Source of the DNA: Bacillus sp. OV166
GTDB lineage: Bacteria; Bacillota; Bacilli; Bacillales; Cytobacillaceae
Direction of reading: 5' to 3'
NCBI RefSeq assembly: GCF_900177675.1
Contig: NZ_FXWM01000001.1
Span: 2,489,001-2,553,000 of the forward strand
DNA length: 64,000 nt
The position numbers were made by a program, and so were the translations under genes. The notes under the pieces were generated by a model that searched no databases, was not told where the DNA came from, and was given only the letters and a program-made list of their open reading frames with translations. Numbering within the stretch: position 1 is the stretch's first letter; the number at the start of each line of letters is the position of its first letter. Shown here one piece after another: positions 1 through 10,100 of the stretch.

Positions 1-2
1 TG

Positions 3-1064
3 CCTGTTTTGGAACAGGCAGATGTGTTGGGTTGGTTTGATGGTGAAAAATTGATTTCCCAAGTAGCTGTCTATCCCTTTCAAGTAAATATTTTTGGACG
101 AACATTTGAAATGGGAGGCTTGACAGGTGTAGGCACCTATCCGGAATACGCAAATTTGGGATTAATGAATAAGTTGATTTGGCAAGCGCTCGCAGATATG
201 AAAGAAAGAAAACAATCGATTACCTATTTATATCCATATTCATTACCTTTTTACCGGAAAAGAGGTTGGGAGATTATTTCCGATAAGATGACCTTTGAAA
301 TAAAAGACTATCAATTGCCGAGGGTAAAAAAAGTGTCAGGCTATGTTGATCGGCTAACTACAGATCATCCTGATATTAAAACGGTTTACAAACTCTTTTC
401 TAGTAAACGCCATGCCGCTATGATTCGAAATAATTTGGCCTGGGAGGAATATTGGAGATGGGATTTGGAGGATTTAACAGCAGCTGTATATTATGATAGT
501 TCCCACCAGCCCCAAGGGTATCTATTGTACTGGATTTCACATGATGTGCTTCATATTAAAGAAATGGTCTATATGAATGAAGAGGCGCGGATTGGACTTT
601 GGAATTTCATCAGTGCCCATTTTTCTATGGTTTCAAAGGTTTTAGGGGCCATCTATACGGATGAACCATTGGCATTTTGGCTGGAAGACGGGGATATTAA
701 AGAAACAATCGCACCCTATTTTATGGCAAGAATTGTGGATGTTAAACAGTTTATAAATCAATACCCGTTTAGAGCACCAGGCATAGATATAAACCTGACA
801 ATCTTGCTTAATGATCCACTACTTGAGTGGAACCAGGGATTATTCACACTCCATGTTTCCGCCGCAGGTCAGGGAGAACTGACTCAAAGTGAGGATCAGC
901 CTCTAGTGGCTGTTGATATCCAAACACTGACGACAATGTTATTCGGGTACAAACGACCATCCTATTTGGCAGCTATCGGTAGATTAAGCAGCAATGACCA
1001 AACCGTGGAAATATTGGAGAATTTAATTGAACGACAGACTCCATATTTCTCAGATTATTTTTGA
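3..1064 (+). CDS. Eis-family GNAT N-acetyltransferase, 5' end missing
   Basis: The reading frame is open to the left edge (Pro-Val-Leu precede the TTG at 9), so the gene begins outside the window and roughly the first 45-50 residues are missing. What remains resembles the enhanced-intracellular-survival (Eis) family: a GNAT core with the acetyl-CoA loop region around GVGTYPEYANLGL, a second GNAT-like half, and a C-terminal SCP2-like domain. Family members acetylate amines of small molecules such as aminoglycosides. The protein ends in Tyr-Phe; in characterised Eis enzymes the terminal Phe carboxylate takes part in catalysis. The substrate cannot be inferred here. Family assignment is good; the physiological role is unknown. 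Confidence 0.85.
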   Translation, partial: PVLEQADVLGWFDGEKLISQVAVYPFQVNIFGRTFEMGGLTGVGTYPEYANLGLMNKLIWQALADMKERKQSITYLYPYSLPFYRKRGWEIISDKMTFEIKDYQLPRVKKVSGYVDRLTTDHPDIKTVYKLFSSKRHAAMIRNNLAWEEYWRWDLEDLTAAVYYDSSHQPQGYLLYWISHDVLHIKEMVYMNEEARIGLWNFISAHFSMVSKVLGAIYTDEPLAFWLEDGDIKETIAPYFMARIVDVKQFINQYPFRAPGIDINLTILLNDPLLEWNQGLFTLHVSAAGQGELTQSEDQPLVAVDIQTLTTMLFGYKRPSYLAAIGRLSSNDQTVEILENLIERQTPYFSDYF

Positions 1065-1083
1065 ATTAGATAAAGAAACAGTT

Positions 1084-1121
1084 AATTTCCTCTTTCAAAA
1101 AAATAAGGAAGAGGATTTTTA
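1084..1121 (+). terminator. Rho-independent terminator after the Eis-type gene
   Basis: TTTCCTCTTTC and GGAAGAGGA form an imperfect stem followed by TTTTT, between the acetyltransferase stop and brnQ. The rest of the 147-base gap holds only the brnQ ribosome site AAAGGAG at 1198-1204. Confidence 0.65.
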
Positions 1122-1211
1122 TTAATTAGTTGTTAAAAATAAATATACCAACAAAGGGCAAATATAGTTTATTATTATGGAATAATATTTTTATCTTAAA
1201 GGAGATTTTTA

Positions 1212-2540
1212 ATGAATTTTTCTGCCAAACAAATTGTCTTTATTAGTTTTATGCTTTTTTCAATGTTTTTCGGTGCAGGTAACCTTATATTTCCACCTTT
1301 TCTAGGGCAATCAGCGGGTACCCATCTTTGGACAGCTCTTGCTGGTTTTATAGTTTCAGCTGTTGGACTACCTATTTTAGGCGTTATAGCGGTTGCAAAG
1401 GCAGGAAGCTTTAACGAGCTAAACCAAAGGGTACATCCTTTTTTTGCTTTCATTTTCCCATTTTTGATTTATATCGCTATCGGACCTGGACTAGCTATTC
1501 CTCGTGCAGGGAGTCTTGCGTTTGAAATGGGGTTAGCTCCTTTTTTGCCAGGACATTTAGTAGGTAACCCAGTTTCTTTGTTAGTCTATAGCATCATCTT
1601 TTTTGGATTAGTGGCATGGTTGTGTATGTTTCCGTCGAAACTTATTGACCTTTTCGGGAAATTATTGACTCCTATTCTTTTGGCTTTAATTACGATAATT
1701 TTTATAAAGAGCTTAATTGACCCAATAGGTACATTTGCAGTACCGAAGGGAAATTATGAGACAAACCCTGTATTTCAAGGGGTGTTAGATGGTTATTTAA
1801 CTATGGATGCACTGGCTGCTTTAGCTTTTGGTATCGTGATATCAAACACATTAAAAGCTCAAGGTGTCCACGACAACAAAAAAAGATCTTTATACATGAT
1901 GTACGCAGGATTAGGTGCTGGAGTACTGCTAACCGTGATTTATCTGATATTAGGGTATTTAGGTGCGGCAAGTTCCTCTTTAGGACAAACTGAAAATGGA
2001 GCACAAATATTATCCAATGTAATGACTCACTTATTTGGTCAAAGCGGCACCTTTATTTTAGGATTAGTCTTTACAATTGCATGTTTCTGCGTGTCAATTG
2101 GTTTAGTTACTTCCTGCAGTCAATTTTTCGCAAATGCCATTCCAAAAATAGATTATAAGAAGTGGGTTATTATATTATCTGTACTGAGTACCGCCATTGC
2201 AAATTTAGGATTAACGCAAATATTACAGATTTCCGTTCCGATACTTGGGATGATCTACCCGTTGGCGATCGTAATTATCTTTTTAGGCCTCATCGATGAT
2301 TTTATTAAAAGATATCCGCAGATTTATATCTATGTTGTAAGCTTTGTTGCCGTTTTTAGTATCATAGATACGATTAATAAAACTTTCCTTGCAAATAAAT
2401 GGAGTGGATTACTTGATATTCTTCCTTTTTACATGGAAGGACTTGGGTGGATAGTCCCAGCTCTAATTGGTTTAATAATGGGGTATCTTATTGGGACGTT
2501 AAGTGGTACCTCATCAGAAAACAAAAACCATTCGAGGTAA
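1212..2540 (+). CDS. brnQ: Branched-chain amino acid carrier BrnQ
   Basis: A 442-residue polytopic protein of the LIVCS family, which imports leucine, isoleucine and valine with a cation. Residues 21-29 carry the N-terminal signature GAGNLIFPP, and about twelve hydrophobic segments follow, with a short polar C-terminus. Length is typical of BrnQ. AAAGGAG sits 7 bases before the ATG. It stands alone between two terminators. No T-box, CodY site or other leader is obvious in the short upstream gap, so its control cannot be read from the sequence. Confidence 0.93.
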   Translation: MNFSAKQIVFISFMLFSMFFGAGNLIFPPFLGQSAGTHLWTALAGFIVSAVGLPILGVIAVAKAGSFNELNQRVHPFFAFIFPFLIYIAIGPGLAIPRAGSLAFEMGLAPFLPGHLVGNPVSLLVYSIIFFGLVAWLCMFPSKLIDLFGKLLTPILLALITIIFIKSLIDPIGTFAVPKGNYETNPVFQGVLDGYLTMDALAALAFGIVISNTLKAQGVHDNKKRSLYMMYAGLGAGVLLTVIYLILGYLGAASSSLGQTENGAQILSNVMTHLFGQSGTFILGLVFTIACFCVSIGLVTSCSQFFANAIPKIDYKKWVIILSVLSTAIANLGLTQILQISVPILGMIYPLAIVIIFLGLIDDFIKRYPQIYIYVVSFVAVFSIIDTINKTFLANKWSGLLDILPFYMEGLGWIVPALIGLIMGYLIGTLSGTSSENKNHSR

Positions 2541-2561
2541 TAGAAGATAATAATTTACATT

Positions 2562-2593
2562 AAAAAACACGGCTGAATCTAACCGTGTTTTTT
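2562..2593. terminator. Bidirectional terminator, brnQ / small barrel protein
   Basis: AAAAAACACGG (2562-2572) pairs with CCGTGTTTTTT (2583-2593), with T-runs on both strands. The last codons and the stop of the minus-strand gene lie in the loop and right arm, so this hairpin serves both convergent genes. Confidence 0.9.
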
Positions 2594-2914
2594 GTCGGCT
2601 TTTTTCTCACTTAGAGCGCGGTAAATTTGCGTATACATACTGCCTTGAACAATATTTTGTAGGAAAAAGTCTCCAATAAGCTTTAAGTATTCTTCATCCT
2701 CAAACATTTTTTTGTTTTGTAATTCCATTTCAGCTAAGCCTTCATATTTGGTAAGTAGTGCATATGTATGATCCTCACCTGAAACGGGTGTTAAGATCTC
2801 GACATTTTGATCATAATTCTCATTTCTGAATGTTTTTAGTTCCTTTAAATTTTCAATACCTTCCTTAAATTTATCCTGTTTGATCTCAAATGTCTGATAC
2901 ACAAAAATTGCCAC
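2579..2914 (-). CDS. Small dimeric alpha/beta-barrel (NIPSNAP/ABM-like) protein
   Basis: A 111-residue soluble protein that I cannot assign to a named gene. It starts with a hydrophobic strand (AIFVYQTFEI), then an amphipathic helix, with a second strand-helix unit (YALLTKYEGLAEMELQNKKM), a pattern like ferredoxin-fold dimeric alpha/beta barrels; that assignment is inference. Start choice: the ATG at 2923 directly abuts the CTAGGGG ribosome site, whereas the in-frame GTG at 2914 has 9-base spacing, so the GTG is preferred; the ATG remains possible and would add three residues. It is convergent with brnQ and divergent from splAB, and nothing in the context suggests a substrate. Confidence 0.6.
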   Translation of the reverse strand: MAIFVYQTFEIKQDKFKEGIENLKELKTFRNENYDQNVEILTPVSGEDHTYALLTKYEGLAEMELQNKKMFEDEEYLKLIGDFFLQNIVQGSMYTQIYRALSEKKADKKHG

Positions 2915-3112
2915 TTGCAGCATCCCCTAGATGATATTTTACAAACCTATCATTACATTTCCCTCAGATACTAAATTTATTCTTCAATCAATGTTCTTCC
3001 ATTAAAGCAGTAGGTTCCACGTTGGAAATGGAAATATTTCGATCCACTTAAAAATCTCCTCTGGAGAATAATATCAATAGAAAACCTAGATATGAAAGGA
3101 TTAGGTGGAAAA

Positions 3113-3361
3113 ATGGAATCATACCAACCAGGACAAATCGTTCATATAATTATTCGGAACCCGCATGCACAGGATGTAGCCAATATCCAAGAAGCCGCAG
3201 TTGTGCAGAATCCTGAGAACCCTGATCAACTAGCACTTTTTATCTACGAAACCTATTACCCTTTAACAGATGAAATTGCTGTCTATTCGTCGGCTAATGA
3301 GGCGGAATCTGCTTATCAGGAGGCGTTTGGAATGGCAGAGATGGGGGATTATTATGGTTAA
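3113..3361 (+). CDS. splA: SplA, transcriptional regulator of splB
   Basis: An 82-residue protein matching B. subtilis SplA in size and in its position directly before splB. SplA is a small TRAP-like regulator that represses spore photoproduct lyase expression in the developing spore. Conserved-looking stretches are YQPGQIVHI, IQEAAVVQ and ALFIYETYYPLTDE. The ATG at 3113 is chosen over one at 3092 because AGGTGG lies just before it, while the upstream ATG has no ribosome site. The gene overlaps splB by 8 bases, which implies translational coupling. In B. subtilis this operon is read by sigma-G; I could not pick out a convincing sigma-G promoter here. Confidence 0.88.
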   Translation: MESYQPGQIVHIIIRNPHAQDVANIQEAAVVQNPENPDQLALFIYETYYPLTDEIAVYSSANEAESAYQEAFGMAEMGDYYG

Positions 3362-4382
3362 GCCTTTTGTTCCTCAACTTGTTTACGTTGAACCAAGTGC
3401 ACTGGAATATCCACTTGGGAAAGAGTTAATTGCCAAATTTGAACATATGGGCATTGAAATAAGGGAAACAACTTCACACAATCAAATAAGAAATTTACCT
3501 GGGGATAATGATTTTCAAAAATACCGCAACGCTAAATCCACGTTGGTCATTGGGGTAAGGAAAACATTAAAGTTTGATACCTCCAAACCATCTGCAGAAT
3601 ATGCCATCCCGTTTGTGACAGGATGTATGGGCCATTGCCATTATTGCTATTTACAGACAACTATGGGCAGTAAACCTTATATTCGTACATATGTCAATCT
3701 TGAAGATATTTTTGAGGCTGCAGAGAATTACATGAAAGAACGTGCACCTGAACCAACCAGGTTTGAAGCCTCCTGTACATCCGATATCGTAGGCGTTGAC
3801 CATTTGACCCATACATTAAAAAAGGCGATAGAGTTTTTCGGACAGTCTGAATATGGCATGCTCCGCTTTGTAACTAAATTTGCCCATGTAGACCATTTAC
3901 TTGATGCTAAACACAATGGAAAAACTCGTTTTCGCTTTAGTGTTAATGACGATTATATTATCAAGAACTTTGAACCGGGAACATCAAGACTGCCCGATAG
4001 AATAGAGGCAGCAGGTAAAGTGGCATGCGCTGGGTTTCCTTTAGGTTTCATTATTGCCCCGATATATCTGCATGAGGGATGGAAGGAAGGATATAAAGAA
4101 ATGTTAGAAAAACTGGAGGCGGAACTTCCGGAGTCGGCTAAACAGGATTTAACCTTTGAAATGATTCAGCATCGTTTTACAAAACCAGCTAAGCGTGTGA
4201 TTCAAAAAAATTACCCGATGACAAAACTTGAATTAGATGAGACCAAACGTAAATGGAAATGGGGGCGCTACGGGATTGGTAAATTCGTTTATACGAATGA
4301 AGAGCAAGAAGATATAAAAGATACTCTTGGCAGATATATTAACACCTATTTTCCGCAAGCAAAAATAGAATATTTCACATAG
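3354..4382 (+). CDS. splB: Spore photoproduct lyase SplB
   Basis: A radical-SAM DNA repair enzyme that reverts the spore photoproduct (5-thyminyl-5,6-dihydrothymine) to two thymines during germination. The [4Fe-4S] ligands are at C91, C95 and C98 (CMGHCHYC), and C141, the hydrogen-atom donor known from the B. subtilis enzyme, is present (FEASC). Starting at the ATG at 3354 gives 342 residues, the same as B. subtilis SplB; an in-frame ATG at 3270 lies inside splA in another frame and is rejected. GGGG precedes the start. It forms an operon with splA and ends at a terminator. This gene is strong evidence for an endospore former. Confidence 0.97.
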   Translation: MVKPFVPQLVYVEPSALEYPLGKELIAKFEHMGIEIRETTSHNQIRNLPGDNDFQKYRNAKSTLVIGVRKTLKFDTSKPSAEYAIPFVTGCMGHCHYCYLQTTMGSKPYIRTYVNLEDIFEAAENYMKERAPEPTRFEASCTSDIVGVDHLTHTLKKAIEFFGQSEYGMLRFVTKFAHVDHLLDAKHNGKTRFRFSVNDDYIIKNFEPGTSRLPDRIEAAGKVACAGFPLGFIIAPIYLHEGWKEGYKEMLEKLEAELPESAKQDLTFEMIQHRFTKPAKRVIQKNYPMTKLELDETKRKWKWGRYGIGKFVYTNEEQEDIKDTLGRYINTYFPQAKIEYFT

Positions 4383-4385
4383 AAA

Positions 4386-4412
4386 AAGAGGGATTCAATT
4401 TGAATCCCTCTA
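4386..4412. terminator. Terminator between splB and the DHA2 exporter
   Basis: AGAGGGATTCAA and TTGAATCCCTCT form a perfect 12-bp stem between two convergent genes. T-runs are short, so bidirectional function is likely but not certain. Confidence 0.7.
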
Positions 4413-4425
4413 CATCTTCTTCATC

Positions 4426-6030
4426 TTATGATTCAGTTGCATCTCGATTAAACGATGTCACTTGTTGTTCGCCGCTCTCATTAAGTTCGCTATCTCGTTT
4501 TATACGACCTTTGCCAACAGCAAGAGCCACAAAAACCCCGACTGCGATAAAGATGAGCCCTGTCAAGAAAACCGTAGAAAAAGAATCGGACCAGGCAATT
4601 TGAATGGCATGAATCACGCTATTTTGTATATCTTCAGGCATTTTTAAAAGACTCGGATTGAGCAGTAAACTAAATAATGAATCCGTTTTTTCTGATAGAG
4701 CTGTTAAGGCTTGGTGTGCAATTGGATTTTCAGCATCATTAGCTGCAGTAACCATTTCTCCTTTAAGTGTGTGATTCATGATTGAATTTAAAACGGTAAT
4801 CCCAATTGTTCCACCTATGGAGCGAAAGAAGGTGGAAGCTGATGTAACAGTTCCTAGTTGGGATTTTGGAAATTCATTTTGAATCGCAATCATTAATGTA
4901 GGCATAACTAAGCCCATTCCTAAACCAAGAACAACCATATATGCATAAGCAGTGTATTCGTTTGAATCGATGCCCATTGTACTCATTAAAAAGAATCCTA
5001 AAGCACCAAGCAGCATACCTGCTGTTAGTACAGAGCGAAAGCTAAATCTTAGTAATAGTTGTCCGCCAATTATACTTGCAGCAATCATAGCAATCATCAT
5101 TGGAGTCATAGTAGAACCAGCCTGGGTTGGTGAAACGCCAAGAATACCTTGCATGTACATAGGTACGAACATAATGGCCCCAAACATACCAAGCCCAAGT
5201 AAAAATCCTAAAGCATTCATCGTTGCAAATGTTCGATTTTTAAAAAATGAAAGATCCAAAATTGGCTCTACTGCTTTTCGTTCGATGAAACCGAAAATGA
5301 TAAGCAGCACAATGGAACCACCGAAAATAAGGAAAGATGTGGCTGATGCCCATTCAAATTTATCCCCGCCGAATGTCAAACCTAGCAATAATAGGACAAT
5401 GGCAGGAATTAATGTGATAATCCCTAAATAATCAATATTCACTTTGCCTTTACTTGCAACTGTTTCGTGTTTGAATCCCATAAAGATTAAGATAGCGGAA
5501 AGAAGTCCAAAGGGAACGTTAATCAGGAAAATCCAGTGCCAGCTAATGCTATCAACAATAAGTCCGCCTAAGAAAGGACCGATAACTGAACTTAACCCAA
5601 ACAGCCCACCAAAAATCCCTTGCCATTTAGCCCGTTGTTCAGCCGTAAAGATGTCCCCAATGATTGTCTGAGAAAGGGGCATAATCATCCCGCCGCCGAT
5701 ACCCTGAAGACCTCTATAGATGACTAGTTGTTCCATAGATGTTGCAGTTGCACACAAACCTGAACCAATAATAAAGATAATCGTTCCGATTAAATAGAGG
5801 AACCTTCTACCATACAAGTCAGATAGTTTCCCAACGATCGGGACAACCGTTGTCGATGTGATCATATAGGCAGTAGTAACCCATGCAAAAATGGTAAACC
5901 CATTTAATTCTGAAATAATCGTAGGCATGGCTGTTCCTACGATGGTTTGTTCTAAAGCACTGAAAAACATACCGATAATTAAGCCGGTAATGATTAATTT
6001 TGTGTTTATCTGTTTTTCTACTATCTCCAT
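4426..6030 (-). CDS. DHA2-family (14-TM) multidrug MFS exporter
   Basis: A 534-residue major-facilitator protein of the EmrB/QacA (DHA2) type, which exports drugs or other amphipathic compounds by proton antiport. Visible hallmarks are the motif-A-like GKLSDLYGRR in the loop after TM2, the motif-C-like stretch GLSSVIGPFLGGLIVDSISW, and about 14 hydrophobic segments; the C-terminus is polar. AGGAGA precedes the ATG. It has its own promoter: on the minus strand TTGACT and TATATT flank a spacer holding a TetR-type palindrome (6089-6102). That palindrome resembles those at the swrC promoter, so it probably answers to the adjacent TetR gene. The substrate is unknown. Confidence 0.92.
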   Translation of the reverse strand: MEIVEKQINTKLIITGLIIGMFFSALEQTIVGTAMPTIISELNGFTIFAWVTTAYMITSTTVVPIVGKLSDLYGRRFLYLIGTIIFIIGSGLCATATSMEQLVIYRGLQGIGGGMIMPLSQTIIGDIFTAEQRAKWQGIFGGLFGLSSVIGPFLGGLIVDSISWHWIFLINVPFGLLSAILIFMGFKHETVASKGKVNIDYLGIITLIPAIVLLLLGLTFGGDKFEWASATSFLIFGGSIVLLIIFGFIERKAVEPILDLSFFKNRTFATMNALGFLLGLGMFGAIMFVPMYMQGILGVSPTQAGSTMTPMMIAMIAASIIGGQLLLRFSFRSVLTAGMLLGALGFFLMSTMGIDSNEYTAYAYMVVLGLGMGLVMPTLMIAIQNEFPKSQLGTVTSASTFFRSIGGTIGITVLNSIMNHTLKGEMVTAANDAENPIAHQALTALSEKTDSLFSLLLNPSLLKMPEDIQNSVIHAIQIAWSDSFSTVFLTGLIFIAVGVFVALAVGKGRIKRDSELNESGEQQVTSFNRDATES

Positions 6031-6088
6031 ATCGTTTTCTCCTATCTGGATGTTATTAATAAAGTACCGTCATAAAATATACAATAAA

Positions 6089-6102
6089 ACTGGCCGGTCA
6101 GT
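6089..6102. promoter_or_regulatory. TetR-type operator at the MFS exporter promoter
   Basis: ACTGGCCGGTCAGT is a near-perfect palindrome lying in the spacer of a minus-strand promoter (TTGACT, about 18 bases, TATATT) that reads into the DHA2 gene. Its core resembles the two sites in front of swrC. Confidence 0.7.
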
Positions 6103-6141
6103 CAATCATTTTTATAGTAAAGGATATTTGTACCATATCCT

Positions 6142-7002
6142 CTATATTTCAAATCCATAAAAAGCTGCCATTTCCTTAATATATTTTTCAAGTGTTGAAA
6201 TTCCTTTAAAATTTGAAAGCATCCCTTTTATGACTGGAAGTCGGGGGCTTTGTTTGTTAATCTCCTCTTCAAGCACGTCTAGTGAGATTTCTAACGCTTC
6301 TCTATTTTCTATTTGATCGATTTCATTTCTCATTTTTTGGACAATATTATTTACATTTGCAGGTTCAAAACATTGCTTGGAGTTTTTTATTATTTTCCCT
6401 AGCTTTTCCTCAGTTAAGAAGGGGACTTCGCTTGAAATGTCTTTAACGATACTATCCATCCTTCGCATTAAAAAGTGGGATAACTCCTCAATCTCAAACT
6501 CCGCTGGTTCCATTATCAATAACCCTACATACGATTGAAACAACCCTTCAAGAATAAACGCCAGATCAATTGAGAAAGGCTCTGTGTTTGATCCATAAAT
6601 AGAAACTAATCCTTTGCGATATAATAAATGGAATTCAAAGCGCTTTTTAAAAAATAGCTTTTTAATTTCTTCATTCCTTGGAATCGCTTGTTCTTTGGAG
6701 AGCATTATTAAAAACTCTTTATGTCCGATAAAGGTTCCGAAAAAAGCAGAGATTTGCTTAATGAATTTTTCTCGGGGGGACAAATCTTGGTTTTCAAAAA
6801 CTAATCTACTTGATTCAATTGTTTCAAATATATATTCCAGAATTGCGAGTAATAAATCATCTTTGGACTTAAAATGTAAATAGAAAGCTCCTTTAGAAAT
6901 ATTACTTTCAGTAGCAATTTCTTGTATAGACGTTGAGGAAAAACCTTTTTGAGCAAAAAGCTTCATCCCTGATTTTATGATTACTTTCTCCTTTTCTGTC
7001 AA
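6142..7002 (-). CDS. TetR-family repressor, YerO-like
   Basis: A 286-residue TetR regulator, close in length to B. subtilis YerO, which sits beside swrC (yerP) in the same divergent arrangement. The N-terminal helix-turn-helix is clear at residues 15-48 (KLFAQKGFSSTSIQEIA, then SNISKGAFYLHFKSKDDL); the long remainder is the ligand-binding and dimerisation domain. The start is a TTG at 7002 preceded by GGAGGG with 7-base spacing. Three palindromes flank the gene, on its own divergent promoter region with swrC and on the promoter of the downstream exporter, so it probably represses itself, swrC and the MFS pump. The inducer is not known. Confidence 0.88.
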   Translation of the reverse strand: MTEKEKVIIKSGMKLFAQKGFSSTSIQEIATESNISKGAFYLHFKSKDDLLLAILEYIFETIESSRLVFENQDLSPREKFIKQISAFFGTFIGHKEFLIMLSKEQAIPRNEEIKKLFFKKRFEFHLLYRKGLVSIYGSNTEPFSIDLAFILEGLFQSYVGLLIMEPAEFEIEELSHFLMRRMDSIVKDISSEVPFLTEEKLGKIIKNSKQCFEPANVNNIVQKMRNEIDQIENREALEISLDVLEEEINKQSPRLPVIKGMLSNFKGISTLEKYIKEMAAFYGFEI

Positions 7003-7049
7003 AATAAACCCTCCATTAATTGATGTTCCTATGCCATAATGAATATTTC

Positions 7050-7078
7050 TTGACTTATGACCGGTTGGTCAGTATGAT
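7050..7078 (+). promoter_or_regulatory. swrC promoter with operator in the spacer
   Basis: TTGACT (7050-7055), a 17-base spacer and TATGAT (7073-7078) form a sigma-A promoter. The palindrome TGACCGGTTGGTCA fills 7058-7071, that is, most of the spacer, as expected for repression by a TetR protein. Confidence 0.8.
7058..7071. promoter_or_regulatory. TetR operator 1 (swrC)
   Basis: TGACC-GGTT-GGTCA, with perfect 5-base arms, lies between the -35 and -10 elements of swrC. Confidence 0.75.
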
Positions 7079-7089
7079 TAAATCTGTTA

Positions 7090-7103
7090 TGACCGTATAG
7101 TCA
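7090..7103. promoter_or_regulatory. TetR operator 2 (swrC)
   Basis: TGACCGTATAGTCA lies 32 bases (three helical turns) downstream of operator 1, just after the expected transcription start. It fits a second dimer site. Confidence 0.65.
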
Positions 7104-7155
7104 ATCCTATTCGAATCAGACCAAAATGTCAACAAGGTATAAGAAGGAGCGAAAT

Positions 7156-10100
7156 ATGAAGAAAATTATTCAGTTTTCATTGAAGAACAAATTTGCCGTA
7201 TGGCTGTTAACCATTATTATTACAATTGCTGGATTGTATTCAGGGATGAACATGAAACTCGAAACTATTCCAAATATCAACACACCACTTGTTTCAGTTT
7301 TGGCGGTATATCCTGGTGCGACGCCAGAACAAGTAGCTGAAAAAGTTACAGAACCGATTGAAAAACGAGTCGAAAATTTAGACGGGGTTTCTGTTGTTAG
7401 TTCCTCATCGTTTCAAAATGCTTCATCTATACAAATAGAATACAATTTTGATAAAGATATGGAAAAAGCTCAAAATGAAGTGAAGGAAGCATTGAGCAAT
7501 CTGGAACTTCCGGACGGAGTAGAGGAACCTAAAGTTTCCCGGATGAGTTTTTCTGCATTCCCAGTCATGTCATTAAGTATTACAAATTCCAAACAATCTT
7601 TGGCAGAATTAACAAAAACAGCTGATGAAGAGATTGTTCCAGAACTTGAAGGTATTGAAGGGGTATCTACCGTTCAAATTTCAGGTCAACAGGTTGACGA
7701 AGTTCAATTGAAATTTAATCATACTAAATTAAAGGAATATGGCTTATCTGAAGAGACGGTAAAAAATTTGATCAAAGCTTCCGATGTAACCATTCCATTA
7801 GGATTATACACGTTTAAAGATACGCAAAAGTCCGTTGTTATGGATGGTAATGTTACTACAATAGACGACTTAAAAGCAATTAAAATTCCCGTCATTCCAT
7901 CGGTAGGTGGCACCCAACAAGGAATGACGGGCAGTCAACAAAACCAGGGACAACAAGGTATGACTGGAGGCCAAGTTACCCAAGGCAAACAATCTGCACA
8001 TGCACCTGCAGCTATCCCTACTATAGAACTAAAAGATATTGCCGCAATTGAGGTAATTGGGAAAGCGGAATCTATTTCTAGGACAAATGGAGAAGAGTCC
8101 ATCGGAGTGCAGATTACCAGTGCACAAGACGCAAATACAGTGGATGTTGTGAACGCGGTAAAAGAAAAATTAGGTGATTTTGAAGATCAGATTGATGGCT
8201 TAAAGGTGACTACCATTTTTGATCAGGGGAAACCGATCGAAGAATCAGTTTCAACAATGCTGAATAAAGCCATATTTGGTGCAATTTTCGCCATGATTAT
8301 AATTTTGCTTTTCTTAAGAAATTTCCGCACAACGATAATTTCAGTTATCTCGATACCATTATCCATATTAATTGCGATATTACTGCTAAAACAAATGGAT
8401 ATTACGCTTAATATGATGACACTTGGAGCAATGACAGTAGCGATCGGCCGAGTCATTGATGATTCGATTGTTGTTATCGAAAACATTTTTAGACGGATGT
8501 CACTTAAAAATGAAACTTTAAGTGGTAAAGAATTAATTGTCGCCGCCACTAGAGAAATGTTTATGCCCATTTTTTCATCCACAATAGTAACAATTGCTGT
8601 GTTCCTTCCATTAGGCTTAGTAAAAGGTCCTGTAGGGGAAATGTTTTTACCTTTTGCATTAACCATCGTATTCGCATTAATGGCGTCTCTATTAGTAGCC
8701 ATTACGATTGTTCCGATGATGGCCCATTCCTTATTTAAAAAGGGCATATCAATGAAACAAGAACATGTTGAAAATAAACCAGGTAAATTAGCATTGGGAT
8801 ATAAAAAGGTTCTCAATTGGTCATTAAACCATAAAATCATTACTTTCGGTTTAGCTATTCTGTTATTAGTAGGCAGTTTGTTCCTTGTACCAGTAATCGG
8901 GGTAAGTTTCCTTCCATCTGATGAACAAAAAATGGTTGTTGCCACTTATAAACCAGCACCAGGTCAAACATTGGATGAGGTTGAACGGATTGCAACCGAA
9001 GCAGAGGGATTTTTCGAGAACAGAGCTGGAGTTAAAACAATTCAGTTTTCCGTTGGTGGAGAAAATCCAATGAATCCAGGTCAAAGTAATTCGGCGATGT
9101 TTTTTGTTGAATATAATAAAGATACAAAAGACTTTTCACAAGAAACTGAAAATGTGATCAAAGATTTGAACAAAAGAAAAGATAAAGGCGAATGGGCTAG
9201 TCAGGATTTTTCAGGTATGGGTTCATCCAATGCTCTGTCGTTTAATGTATTTGGGGACAATATGAATGATATTGAACCAGTCGTAAACAATATTTCAAAA
9301 ATTTTAAAACAAAATGATTCACTTAGAAATGTGAAAACTAGTATTGCGGACACTTATGAAGAGTATACCTTAGTAGCTGATCAGAAAAAGTTAAGTCAAT
9401 TAGGACTTACTGCTGCGCAAGTTGGCATGGAACTAGCTGGTAATGGACAGCGTCAAGTATTGACAACAATTAAAAAAGACGGCAAAGAAATGAATGTTTA
9501 TTTAGAAGTTGAGAAAGATGATTTTGAAGATATAAATGAACTTACTGATAAGACAATTCAATCCCCTATGGGTATGGCAGTCCCTATTAAGGATGTCATC
9601 GATATAAAACAGGGAAATACATCTGATACGATTACAAGACGAGATGGTCGTATCTATGCAAGTGTTAGTGCTGAAATTACTACCAAAGATGTCTCTAAAG
9701 TTTCAGCTGCGGTTCAAAAGAAAGTAGACAAACTAAAACTTCCATCAGCCGTCGATATTTCAGTAGGCGGGGTTTCGGAAGATATTGCTGAATCCTTTAC
9801 ACAGTTAGGTTTAGCAATGCTTGCAGCCATTGCGATTGTCTATTTAGTTCTCGTTATTACATTTGGTGGAGGGTTAGCACCACTAGCGATTCTATTCTCG
9901 TTGCCATTTACCATTATCGGCGGGTTATTAGGATTATTGATCGCTGGCGAAACCTTAAGTGTTTCAGCAATGATTGGTGCCTTGATGTTAATTGGTATAG
10001 TTGTAACGAATGCGATTGTACTAATTGATCGTGTTATTCATAAAGAAAATGATGGATTATCGACACGAGAAGCCCTTCTTGAGGCAGCCGGGACACGTGT

